From positions 1 to 64,000 of the forward strand of contig NC_089391.1 in NCBI RefSeq assembly GCF_003171515.1: 64,000 bases of DNA, written 5' to 3'. A program made the translations under genes and the position numbers. The notes under the pieces are model-generated. The model had not been told where the DNA came from. It was given only the letters and a program-made list of their open reading frames with translations, and made no database searches. The DNA is from Pyrenophora tritici-repentis (taxonomy: Eukaryota; Ascomycota; Dothideomycetes; Pleosporales; Pleosporaceae). Positions 41,068 to 51,813 of the stretch are shown here, in pieces (position 1 is the first letter of the stretch; the number at the start of each line of letters is the position of its first letter).

Positions 41068-42472
41068 TCATCAATGTTAATCGAGGCAATCAGAAGAAGG
41101 ATATACTCCTGACGCATGTCGCGTACGTACCAGGTTTTCTCACGAACCTCTTCGCCCTTGGACGCTGCCGACGCTCAGGCATCCACTTCGATTCAGGGCG
41201 CAACATCCTCTACAAAGAGAGGATCTCCAATGTTGTAGCCAACCTTGAATACAGTCATGGCCACTGGCTGCTCGATGCGAAGGAGGCTGATCGCCCTCCT
41301 CGCCATGAGCTTCTCAGCATGGCTGCAAGATCGAGCCAGGAGAAGGCTCCTCAAACTGTCACTGCGATGCGAGCGCATCAACTGCTCGGACACCCAAGCT
41401 ATCAGGCACTTGAACACCTTCAAGATGCAACTACTGGCCTCAAGATAGGCACAAACGGAAAAGGAGATCCATGGACAGACGATTGTGTATCGTGTATTCA
41501 AGGCAAGATGAAGGAAGACATCAGTCGCCGTCCTCGCGCTGATAAAGCCTGTCGACCTTTCTATCGCATTTCAATCGACATTATCCAACTTCAGGAACAT
41601 GGCGCAGTATGTTACAACGGTGACGTATGGGCATTGCATGCAGTGTGTGAGTACACGAAATTTCATGAGATCTGTACTCTCAGGAGTCGACACAAAGCTA
41701 CTGTTGTTCCTGCTATTATTCGACTCATCAACAAGATTGAAAGAGTATACGGCTACCAGGTAGCTATAGTCTTCATGGATGGAGACGTTGGGTATGGCAG
41801 AGCTGAGGCACACCTCGGTTCCTCTGCTCAAGAAGAGCTATCATCAGCAGGTATTAAGGTAGAAATGAGATCACCTGATACTCCAGCACAGCTGGGGGGT
41901 GCGGAGAGAGCTGGAGCCGTGATTGTTACAGTCGCCAGAGTCATCCGTATCCATGCTGGTCTACCTAAGGCACTAGCTAATGAGCTAGTCTGTACTGCGG
42001 TAAGACTCCTCAACGTCACTCCGACAAAGGCTCTTGAATGGCGTACGCCACAAGAGATGGTCACTGGCATTCGACCAGATCTATCACGACTCCATATCAT
42101 TGGAAGCCGTGGATTCATACTTGACAAGCATCTCCTAAGAGGGGATAAACTGGAGAAGCGCACCTTTGAAGGATTCCTTATTGGATACGACGCTTCGAAC
42201 ATCTATCGAGTCTGGATACCTACCACGAATCGAGTTATCCGTGTACGAGATGTACGCTTCATTGATGAGCTTTACAAGGAGAAGCCATCAACAACACCCG
42301 TGGAGCCTCGCATTATCGAGACGGTCCACATTCCTGAGGAGGAATACGATGGAGATACCATTGTCGTGGCGCAGCCTGTACGACAACGACAGGAAGCAAT
42401 CACTACGCCTGTCCTACCACTAGATCATGTATCTGAAAAGGAGTATGATAGTGACACTATTGCAGTGTATCA
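41062..42472 (+). pseudogene. Copia-D integrase
   Basis: It continues the protease end and carries the integrase: finger HQLLGHPS...CVSCIQGK, core acidic residues in SIDIIQL, FMDGDVGYG and QLGGAERAGA, and a C-terminal LIGYDASNIYRVW. It runs into MITE-3 and stops there at 42506. With both MITEs and one copy of each duplication removed, the linker is open into RT. Confidence 0.87.
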
Positions 42473-42633
42473 CACAGTCCGCAACAATCAATTAAGTGGG
42501 TCCTAGAAGGTTCAGATTGGATTGATTGATTACCGCTTTAAGCCTAGTAGTTACCTATAGGAGTTTAAGCCCTACCTAGATAGGTAAGTGGGTCTAGGAG
42601 AGTGACCGGATTGAATTGATTGTTGCGGAGTCT
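42473..42633 (+). mobile_element. MITE-3, 161 bp
   Basis: CACAGTCCGCAACAATCAAT ... TTGTTGCGGAGTCT, flanked by the direct repeat AGTGTATCA (42464-42472 and 42634-42642). The duplication is 9 bp, or 8 bp if the adjoining A belongs to the element. No ORF. Confidence 0.93.
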
Positions 42634-42770
42634 AGTGTATCAGAAGCCTGTTCGCCAACTCCTCTCTCCATCTCCTACACCCGCTTTCGAAGGACAAGAT
42701 CGAAGTCCTTCTCCTGATCCAGTTGAACAACAACTACTGCAGGAGTCCTCTGCTTTGATGGACTCATCTC

Positions 42771-42931
42771 CACAGTCCGCAACAATCAATTAAGTGGGTC
42801 CTAGAAGGTTCAGATTGGATTGATTGATTACCGCTTTAAGCCTAGTAGTTACCTATAGGAGTTTAAACCCTACCTAGATAGGTAAGTGGGTCTAGGAGAG
42901 TGACCGGATTGAATTGATTGTTGCGGAGTCT
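42771..42931 (+). mobile_element. MITE-4, 161 bp
   Basis: Nearly identical to MITE-3 (one G/A difference seen in the middle, TTTAAGCCC versus TTTAAACCC), same orientation, 137 bases downstream. Target duplication ACTCATCTC (42762-42770 and 42932-42940). Two separate insertions hit the same pol linker. Confidence 0.93.
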
Positions 42932-42940
42932 ACTCATCTC

Positions 42941-44850
42941 CACACAGGACACCTGGGGGGTGGAACAACTACGACGACGACGCTGAGATCTACATACCAG
43001 ATCGACATCAGAACAATGCTCCGCAACGACGAGACCCGAATCTCTCACAGGACAACATCATCACTGGCAGACGACGTCGCCAAGCGCACTACATCGAGGC
43101 AGCCCCTGACCTTTCTAAGTACTTTGCTTTTTCTGCTACGATTGCGCAAGCAAATGATGCTATCTCAGCTGCATCACAACCAACGCGATCTGATCCTACT
43201 CGCATTCATCGCGATGATCTTCCGCCTCCACCACGTCACTGGAAAGAACTGAAACGTCACGCTCATGGAAAGCAATTTGAAGCTGCTGCTTACGCAGAAT
43301 TCAACAGCTGCTGGAAGAAAGGCACCTTTGCCAAACCAGACATCACAGCAGACACAACAGATGCTGTACCCTTGATGTGGGTATTCACCTACAAATTTGA
43401 TGAAGATGGATATCTTCTCAAATACAAGGCTCGAATTGTCGTCCGAGGAGATCTGCAGGATCAGTACGGCGATACGTACGCAGCTACTCTTGCTGCTCGC
43501 CTCTTCCGAGCTCTTATGGCTCTTGCATGTGCTTTCAACCTTAACGCAATGCAATACGATGTGCCAAACGCGTTCCTTAACGCTACACTTAATCGTCCTC
43601 TACATGTACGAACTCCGGATGGATTCCAGGATAGATACGGCCAGATTCTTCGACTTCTGCGCGCCCTGTATGGCCTGAAGGAAGCTCCACGCTTGTGGGC
43701 TATACACCTCCAAGCTTCACTGCGAAAGCTTGGGCTACACCCTGTTCAAGGGTTCCCATGCCTTTGGATGAACGATCGGATAATCCTGTTCTTCTACGTG
43801 GACGATATCATCATCCTCTATCACCCCGACTACCAAGAAGATTTCGAGAAGCTCGAACGACAGCTTATTAAGCTATATAGCCTGCGCCAAATGGGCAACG
43901 TTAAATGGTTCCTCGGTATTCGAGTTGAGCGAGTTCTTGCTAGCCGCCAGCTCTACCTAGTCCAGGATGCGTTCATCAACAAGGTCTGCACTGAGTTTGA
44001 CCTTATCCGCTCTGATGGAAGATACCCTTCCACGCCTCTCTCCTCTACGTCGAGGCTATTACCCTACGATGGAGTGTCTGATCCTTTGCTTACGAAAACC
44101 TATCAACGCCTTGTTGGCAACCTAGCGTACATTGAGATCATGACGCGTCCTGACGTCGCTCACGCTCACTCAATCCTTTCACGGTTCCTGATCAATCCAG
44201 GACCAGTTCACCTCTCGGAGATCAAGCACGTGTGGCAATACCTGTACGGTACTAGGTATCTGGCCATCAGTGCTCGAGGGGGTGAGCCTACCCAGACGTT
44301 TGCAACAAAGATCAACTCAACACTGCCTACGTTCTTCGGTGCTGCTGATGCCTCATTCGGAGACGATGTAGAGACTCGTCGATCATCTGCTGGATACGTT
44401 TTTATGCTGTACGGCATGCCTGTTGACTGGAAGGCTACCGTACTTCGATCAGTAACCCGCTCTACTACTGAAGCAGAGCTCTACGCTCTCTCTGCTGCTG
44501 GCGTTGAATCGCAATACTGGGATCGCTTCTGCCGCAACATTGGCTTCACGCTTCACACCAAGAAGGCTCTCTGGTGTGACAACGCTCAGACTGTACGCCT
44601 CGTACAAGGCGATTCTGATCGAATTCAAACCAAGCTTCGTCACGTCGACATTCATCAAATGTGGCTCCGCCAAGAGGTGGAAGCTGAAAGGATCACTGTT
44701 GAGTGGAAGCCTACTGCTGAGATGCCTGCTGACGGCTTCACTAAGCTACTTCCTCGTCAGAAACACGAGAACTTTGTCAGACAGCTGGGCATGAAGGACA
44801 TCCGTCATCTCATCGTCAAGGACGTGCCATGTCCTGTGCCTCATCCATAG
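42941..44850 (+). pseudogene. Copia-D reverse transcriptase-RNase H
   Basis: An open frame follows MITE-4 with no in-frame ATG until the RT domain. Linker with RQAHYIEAAPDLSKYFAFSA, then RT (MWVFTYKFDEDGYLLKYKAR, YDVPNAFLNA, LYGLKEAPRLW, FFYVDDIIILY) and RNase H (AADASFGDDVETRRSSAGYV, STTEAELYAL, WCDNAQTVRLV, HVDIHQMWLRQEV, PADGFTK). The domains themselves are intact. It is non-functional because gag start, 5' LTR and frame are lost upstream. Confidence 0.9.
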
Positions 44851-44915
44851 TTTAGTCTGCATCTCTTTCAATTTGTTTTTGAGGTATCCATCTAATATGG
44901 AAACCTCAGGGGGTG

Positions 44916-45082
44916 TGTCAGCCCTCAGGGGGTGTGTCAACTAGAATGTTCTACTATCGTCACAGCTACGTAACACACTGCTGATCTGGAATGCTCCAGA
45001 TACTCTACTTCATGTATATAGTCGCTCTCTGCAACTCTCTCAATAGAACAACCTTCTCTCTCATCTCTCCTCCGATCCAACA
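44916..45082 (+). repeat. Copia-D 3' LTR
   Basis: 167 bp, TGTCAGCCCTCAGGGGG ... GATCCAACA, directly after polypurine tract AAACCTCAGGGGGTG. It repeats that purine motif inside its own first 25 bases. It matches 56343-56509 closely. It joins Copia-A2 leader sequence at 45083. Confidence 0.9.
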
Positions 45083-45293
45083 CTGTGTAGTCTTGGCCAA
45101 GAAGCGACTCCTCCTACCTCACAGTAGCAAGGAGTGCGAAGTACAGCACCGCCCGCAGAGACTACCTATCAAGGTAGCGCTTTCGCCGACAGTTCTGAAG
45201 GAGATCTTGAACGAAAAGATCTGCGTCAACCACGCACAAAAACAACTGACAACGCCTGCAACTAACAGCAAACAATCGACTGACTTCAGCACC

Positions 45294-48200
45294 ATGGCAC
45301 CATACAAGAGCGTCAAGTACCGATCGTGGTACTCCGAGATGCACAAGAGTGAGTATGTCAACGCGGAACTCGACCCGACCGACACAGTCATAAACACCGA
45401 CAAACTGAACACTGTCGTCCTCGATTGGGTCGTCCAAGTTGAAGACGATGGACAGTTCGACCTCTTCATCCTCCAGGAGTTCCAAAAGTCCTTCGAGGAT
45501 TGGACTCAAGATATCATAAGTGCGGTCGACGTGCGGCTCCGGAAAGCAGTCAAGGAATTGCTCCGACACCGAGGGATTTACATCCAGATCAACAGTCGTG
45601 ACACAGTAATAACGCAACTGTACAACCTCCTCCATCTCTCGTCGTGCCCGATATGGCCTGACGACGAGCTTGAGCTTATGCGACTCGTCGACGGTTTCAA
45701 GTGTCGACAGCTCACAAACAGCAACTACAGTTACCCTAACCCTCCGCAGCCACCAACAGGATACCCACAAGCACAGTACTCACCGTCGCCAGCTCAACTC
45801 AACGTGACAGCACTCACAAACCTCGCGAAGCTGTACAATAACAACGATAAGTCCAGTGGTGACAAGTATGACGTGCTCAGTCACAAACTGGTCATCTTTC
45901 GAGAGCTTTGCGCCAAAGTCGGCATTCAACCTGGCCAAACTGACCGCTACAAGCTAGCCATCTCTACTATGCTTACTGGCAAAGCGTCAACTTACTACTA
46001 CCAATCTATCGCTCCACTTGACCTTGGATACGAAGACATCATCGCGAAACTGGGCGCCTACTTCCACACTACCGAGAACTACCAGTTGTTCTTGAACGAA
46101 TGGCGCACCATTATGCTAAAGGACGTCATCGCAAGTAATCCTGACAAGACAATTGCGCAATGCCTTGACTTGCTCATCGACAAGCTCCACAAGCTGTACC
46201 AAGCGATGGCTCAGCAGAATGGACTCAGCGAGTCAAGCCTCACCGGACAACTTGTGTCAGCATGCCAGGGTGTCGAAGCCTGCAGCGCAGTCCTGATCCG
46301 ACCTGCGTCGACCTTTGAAGCAGTCGCTTCAGAGCTCCGCAACGCCGTCGGTAACTGGCAACGCTGTCACCCGCATGCTCGAACGCAGTTCAACTATGAC
46401 AATGAACAGACAGACGATGACATCTTCTACACAAACCGACGATACAACCGAAACGACGAACCTCGCGACAGACCCCGAGGCTATGGCACCGGTCGCTTCA
46501 ACCGCGGACCGACGCTGTCACGACCGCGATACCCTCCCCGCCGCTCGCACGATAAAAAGTGCTATGTGTGCGGCAAACAAGGATGCTGGTCAACGCGACA
46601 TTCACACGAGGAGCGCAATGAGTCGCACCAACGCTTCAAGACTTATGTCCAAAACCACGATCTCGATGACGACTACGACGTGTTCCTCGCCGGATTCGAA
46701 GGCATCGAGCTTCATGACGAGGCAGAGGACGACGACGGCAACCGCGTTGATGACCTCGATGCGTACTTCCAACATGAACAATTCAACACCGCTGCTTGCG
46801 GAACCATCGACGGGCAAGCGCTCACCATCAACCTCAACGACGCCGCGGCGACCCACGCGATCACTGGGATCGACCCATACGCGTCGGAGACTGCAAAGGA
46901 GGCACCCCACATGTTCACCTTCGATCACCGATATGGTGCTCACTGTTTCCAAGGCATCATGCCCGACACCGGCGCGGCCGGAGTCTCCACTGCAGGAAAG
47001 ACCCAGGTCATGGCACTGCAACGCCTCCAGCCATCGGCCACGATCAATGAGTCCACGGCAGGTCGCCACCGAATTCGATTTGGAGATAACCCAGAGTGTC
47101 TCTCACTTGGCGAGGTGAAGGTCAAAACCCCGCTCGGCGTTATACTTTTTGCGGTAATGCCGACCAACACGCCTTTCTTGCTGTGCCTTGCAGACATGGA
47201 CCGCCACGGGATCTACCTCAACAATGTTGACAACGTGCTTGTACACGAGTCACGGGAGTACCCCATTGTGCGCAAATGGGGACACCCATGGCTCCTGCTC
47301 GACGACCAAGAGACCGCGACGCACTACCTCACCGAGGTAGAGCTTGCGCAACTCCATCGGCGCTTTGGTCATCCAGCTGCGGGACGACTCTACAAGGTCC
47401 TCGCGAGAGCAGGTTATGACGAAGTCGATGCGGCGACCATCGAAAAGATCAACAAGTTCTGTCACCAATGTCAGATTACTGGCAAGGCGCCAGGACGATT
47501 TCGGTTTACCCTCCGCGACGATATCAACTTCAACTATCGACTTATCGTCGACGTGATGTACATTAATCAGAGGCCAGTACTTCATGCTATTGACGAAGCA
47601 ACTGCCTTCCAAGCAGCGCGCTTTCTCACCGACATGAAAGCAAGCACAACATGGGACACACTCCGCGCCATGTGGATCGATATGTACGTTGGTCCGCCTG
47701 ATGTCATAGCCACCGACGCTGGCAAGAACTTTGCGAGCGAGGAGTTTGTCAACAATGCAAAGACAATGGCCATCGAGGTTGACGAGGTGCCTGTCGAGGC
47801 GCATAACTCCATCGGCAAGGTGGAGCGGTACCATGCGGCCATCCGCCGTGCCTTCGAAGTCATCTCCGCCGACATAGACAGCGACACGTCATCTGAACAC
47901 CTCCTCCAGATGGCTGTGAAAGCCGTCAACGACACTGCTGGTCCAGATGGCCTTGTGCCTACTCTCCTCGTCTTTGGCACCTACCCCCGCCTATCCAAGA
48001 CATCGCCGCCATCACCATCCATCAGCGCGCGCGCGAAAGCGATAAAGAACGCGATGGCGGAGGTCCGCAAGATCAAAGCAAAACGCCAGGTGAACGACGC
48101 ACTTGCGACACGCAACGGACCGAACGTCATTGAAACGCTTCAGCTCCCGATCCAGAGCAGCGTAAAGGTTTGGCGCGAGAACCGCGGTTGGACTGGTCCC

Positions 48201-49454
48201 CATACCCTCATCGCCATGAACGACGACCTAACCGCCGCGATTGTCGACGTCGACGGCAGGCAGGCGACATTTCGAGTCACATCGGTGCAGCCATACCACC
48301 GCAACAACTCCACCGTTATCCCGCGCGACGACGACGACAACGACAATTGCGGGGATGCGGACGATGACGAGTTTATCCCAGAGACAGAAGTTCCACCTCC
48401 ACGAAAGCGCGGTCGCCCCAAAGGCTCCAAAAACAAGCCAAAACCAGCTCCCATCGAGACCAACGACGTCAACCTCACGCAACGCGAGGAGGACGACTTA
48501 GTGCTGTCCAGGAAGCTGCGTGCCACTGGCAAGATCACAACCCTAGGCGAACCATTCGAACTATCCACCAAGGCAGAGATTGACGCGCTGATCACTCGCG
48601 GAGTGTTCCGCTTCGAGGAGTATGACCCTCAGCGCCATGGTGGCATCCGCGTCTTTAAGTCACGGATTGTCAACGAGGTCAAAGGCAAAACTACCACTAA
48701 GCCGTACGAGAAATCGCGCCTCGTTGTTCAGGGTTATGCCGATGATGGAAAACGGATTGTGCTCACACAAAGCCCGACGATCCAGCGCGCCAGTCAGCGC
48801 ATTATTATCGCGCTTGCACCCTCACTGCTTCAAATGGGCATGACGCTATGGCTTCGAGATATCACGCAGGCGTACACGCAAGCCGATGACCATCTCCAGC
48901 GCACGATCATCGCGGATCTTCCCACGCAACTCCGCGATGCCTACCCCAAAGGCACCATCATGGTGGTCGTGAAGCCGCTGTACGGCATCGCCGAGGCAGG
49001 AGCGTACTGGTGGTCAACCTACTTCAAACACCATACCACGACACTCGGGATGGAAACATCAACCTATGACCCGTGCCTCTTAATCACCAAGCCAACGGCG
49101 TTAGGCTTTGGTATTGTCGGCATGCAAACTGATGACACGCTCGGTCTGTCCGATGACGTGTTTGCCAATAAGGAGAGCAAGGAGCTGCGCTTCAGCGCCA
49201 AAGAGAAGCAGTTTCTTACTACTAACAACCCTATCGACTTTAACGGGTGCGTCGTTAGTCTCACAACAGACGGCGTGATCACACTACGCCAAAAGAAACA
49301 AGGTGAGAAACTGGAGATCGCAACTGACAAGAAGACGTTCAACAACGCGCACGTGGCGCTTACATCGCGACAATCTGTCAACCCGAAGCAAGCTTCGACC
49401 TCGCCGCTGCTGCGCAAGCGAGTGAGCCTACAAAAGAAGAAATATCCAAGTTAA
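45294..49454 (+). pseudogene. Copia-A2 gag-protease-integrase-RT
   Basis: Start ATG at 45294 (AGCACCATGGCA), chosen because homology with Copia-A1 begins there; upstream open frame is leader. Order: gag; zinc knuckle CYVCGKQGCWSTRH (CX2CX4CX4H, about residue 422); protease PDTGAAGVST (about 556); integrase HRRFGHPA...CHQC with IVDVMY, TDAGKN and GKVERYH; acidic/basic linker with RKRGRPKGSKNK; RT with DITQAYTQ, LYGIAEAG and catalytic MQTDD (49122-49136). Homology is lost after FNNA at about 49345, and the matching continuation (ARGAYIATICQPEASFDL) is in another frame. The lesion is therefore one base near 49346-49352. Confidence 0.9.
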
Positions 49455-50125
49455 ACAAACGCATCGAATGGCAAAAGAAGAACCTCTGCCATGGGTTGAC
49501 CTACGTACCTCTGGACATACGCAACCTCAAGCTGTTTACCCTAGTCGACGCGTCCTTTGCCAACAACAAGGATATGAGCTCCCAGATGGGATTCGTCATC
49601 GTACTCGGCAATGAAGTTACCTCAAGCGACACAAACTTCGGGATACGTGGCAACATCGTCCACTGGTCCTCAGTCAAATGCAAGCGGATCACCAGGAGCG
49701 TCCTCGCCTCCGAGATCTACGCGATGGCGCACGGCGTAGATATCGCAGTCGCGATCGGCGGCACCATTGATATGGTCATGGAACGACTCAACTTACCTAA
49801 GGTCCCCATCGTGGTATGCACCGACTCGCGATCGCTATACGATTGCCTTGTCAAGCTCGGCACCACCAAGGAGAAACGCCTTATGATTGACATCATGGCA
49901 ATGCGCGAAGCCTACGAGCGCAGCGAACTCATGGATATCAGATGGATCGACGGTCGCGACAACCCAGCAGACTCTATGACAAAGGCAGGTTGCAACGCCG
50001 CGATAGAGAACCTCATCAACTCTAACGAGCTCAACCTCCGAGTGCAAGGGTGGGTCAACCGTGATCGCAACACCAAGCCCACGACCGAGAGCACCGAGCT
50101 CAGCAACCTTGAAGGCACCAAGTAG
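49352..50125 (+). pseudogene. Copia-A2 RT end and RNase H (after frameshift)
   Basis: It continues the polyprotein in the next frame: RGAYIATICQPEASFDLAAA, a lysine-rich connector, then RNase H with LVDASFANNKDMSSQMGFV, SVLASEIYA, VCTDSRSLYDCLVKLG and WIDGRDNPADSMTK. It ends at TAG 50125. Its own first ATG (49496) is inside the domain and is not a real start. Confidence 0.88.
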
Positions 50126-50306
50126 TCAACGGGCACGTGTGCGCGATAACGAAGGACACAAGAGGAGGACATAAGGGCATACAGGAAGGCGTATAGCGCT
50201 AGCCGAGATAGGCAACTAGCTACATTTCGGCAGCAGGATATTATTACAGATTTGGAGGATTTGGGGACGGATCTGATCTCCCGGCACAAAAAGAAAAGAT
50301 AGTCAG

Positions 50307-50477
50307 TGTTGGGAATCGAACCTGCGGTAGATAAGGCAGCTGGTTGCTGCATGCACGAGCTTGGATTACACGGCTGACTAAGCCGTGTGGTCCGAGCTCT
50401 AGCTGCTGCCTTACTGCCGACCTCCCTCCACCTCCATAGAACAACAAGAACAATCACAATCATTTCAACTCGTTGCA
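50307..50477 (+). repeat. Copia-A2 3' LTR (proposed)
   Basis: It starts TGTTGGGAATCGAACC immediately after polypurine tract GAAAAGATAGTCAG, in the same arrangement as Copia-A1, and ends near CGTTGCA. It contains a hairpin (ACACGGCT...AGCCGTGT). No partner LTR exists in the window, so the 3' limit is uncertain. Confidence 0.5.
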
Positions 50478-50595
50478 ACGAAGGTGATTCCGATACCTTA
50501 GCCGTATCAACACAAGGCCTTTAGAGCCTTTTAAGCAGCTGTTTAAAAAGCTCATCGTAGCTCATACGTTCTGCAAGACTACCGAAATTCTGTAG

Positions 50596-51246
50596 GTTGT
50601 GACTAAATTGGGTAGAGACCACTACTTACACAAAATCGATCCCAATAAAGGAAAAAAAGAGGACTTCTTAATCAAAACCTATGACGAAAACCACATGTAC
50701 ATGGATGTACTAGTAGTCTCCAGCCAAGGGGATGTAGCTTTGCACCAGGAAGGCTTGTTCATTATTTTCCAGCCATGGAAAGACAAGAAATTACCAGAAA
50801 AGATAGATTTGGGTGACTCCATTAATAACAATTGGGGTGGTCATTGCTGTTTCGCCACTTACGGATATAATGACTACTTTATCTTCTGTGGAAAGAAGAA
50901 AGTGGAAATAGCAGTAGCCATCAAAACGGAAAGTGGCTGGCAGGAGACAGCATTCTACCAGATTTATCACCTGGAACCTTTCACAAGTTTTGACCTAGGA
51001 GAGCCCTCGGACAATTCAGTCTTGATCAATCCCGGACTTGACGGTAAAGGAAGACTGGTTGTTAGAGTTGCAAAGCAACCAAGTCGAGAGGTGTACACTT
51101 ATCATGAGGCTTCTGATGATAATGAGGCCTCTAATGATAATGAGGCTTCTGATGTCGATTTAAGCGATCAAGGTCTTTTAGTTGGCCGTATTTGTACGTG
51201 CGCGCAATGCGCTGCATCATCCGTGACGCGCTTCATACCTATGTAA
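50596..51246 (+). CDS. Unrecognised host-like protein, 3' exon or partial gene
   Basis: Open frame to TAA at 51246, starting after an in-frame TAG that is also a good 3' splice site (TTCTGTAG), so this may be a last exon. The first in-frame ATG is at 50695. The product (216 codons from the splice site) has a mixed composition typical of a globular protein (IKTYDENHMYMDVLVVSSQG, WGGHCCFATYGYNDYFIFCG) and ends with three acidic EASDDN / EASNDN / EASDVD repeats and a short Cys segment (CTCAQC). I do not recognise a domain. It lies isolated between two retrotransposons, and any 5' exon may have been removed. Confidence 0.55.
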   Translation, partial: VVTKLGRDHYLHKIDPNKGKKEDFLIKTYDENHMYMDVLVVSSQGDVALHQEGLFIIFQPWKDKKLPEKIDLGDSINNNWGGHCCFATYGYNDYFIFCGKKKVEIAVAIKTESGWQETAFYQIYHLEPFTSFDLGEPSDNSVLINPGLDGKGRLVVRVAKQPSREVYTYHEASDDNEASNDNEASDVDLSDQGLLVGRICTCAQCAASSVTRFIPM

Positions 51247-51615
51247 CGTTGGGGAGGTTCTTCTGCGAGTCCTACAGTAGCTATGCTAAGAGCCTTGTTG
51301 ATTATCTACTTCTTCCTCTTCTCAAGTGTATTCTCTTTATCATCAGCTCTTATCTTACATAGAGTGCGACGACGTTTGTTTCCAGCATTAACGTTAGCCT
51401 TTTTGTTAACGTCTATCCCTCTATGACGGGACTCCGTGTGTGCCGGGACCGGCCAATCAGATCGCCAGTGTGTCCAATAACCAAGTAACTTGGCTTGGTT
51501 GGTTGACTTTGGTTGATTACGTAACAACCAACCACGAGTAAACGTCTGTCTGAGCAACCACAAGTAAGGGTTCTCGCATTACTCGAGTCAACTCGAAGTT
51601 GGTTGACGACCTTAC
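51247..51615. other. Gene-free spacer
   Basis: Sequence between the unknown gene and the Copia-E LTR. It has GGTTGGTTGA/CAACCAACCA inverted motifs at about 51496-51535 that could be a small hairpin. No gene, LTR or convincing element ends are recognised. Confidence 0.5.
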
Positions 51616-51785
51616 TGATGAAGGTAGAGAAATGTGCGTGAACTTGTTGTATTGGAGCTACGGGAGAAGGGAGAATATCTATGGTGCGCGCACGGAGCAG
51701 CTGACTAATCAGTGCCTGGCCAATCAGAGCACGGGAAGCCTGATTCACCGTGAATACTAGTGAAGGCTTTCACCGCGTCTCGACA
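51616..51785 (-). repeat. Copia-E 3' LTR
   Basis: 170 bp, close match to 57202-57371 and 59432-59601. The minus-strand polypurine tract lies at 51786-51800. Confidence 0.93.
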
Positions 51786-51813
51786 CACCCCCACAGGACC
51801 TGATAGTCCTGCT

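Larger units (their letters stand above)
40362..45082 (+). mobile_element. Copia-D, 5'-truncated LTR retrotransposon
   Basis: Plus-strand Copia element lacking its 5' LTR, leader and gag start, which are cut at the Copia-C LTR. The pol gene carries a frameshift near 41055 and two MITEs in the integrase-RT linker. It ends with polypurine tract CCTCAGGGGGTG and a 167-bp 3' LTR. A solo LTR of the same family lies at 56343-56509. Confidence 0.88.
45083..50477 (+). mobile_element. Copia-A2, second member of the Copia-A lineage
   Basis: Related to Copia-A1 throughout gag, integrase and RT at protein level but clearly diverged. The 5' LTR is missing, replaced by the 3' LTR of Copia-D. One frameshift lies near 49350. 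The 3' end has a polypurine tract (AAAAAGAAAAGA) and a proposed 3' LTR at 50307-50477 that is unrelated to the Copia-A1 LTR. Confidence 0.85.

Noticed and set aside
50300..50400. tRNA gene on the minus strand (B-box-like GGTTCGATTCC)
   Set aside because: T stem does not pair (GCAGG against CCCAA) and no acceptor stem is found. The segment fits the start of an LTR after a polypurine tract.
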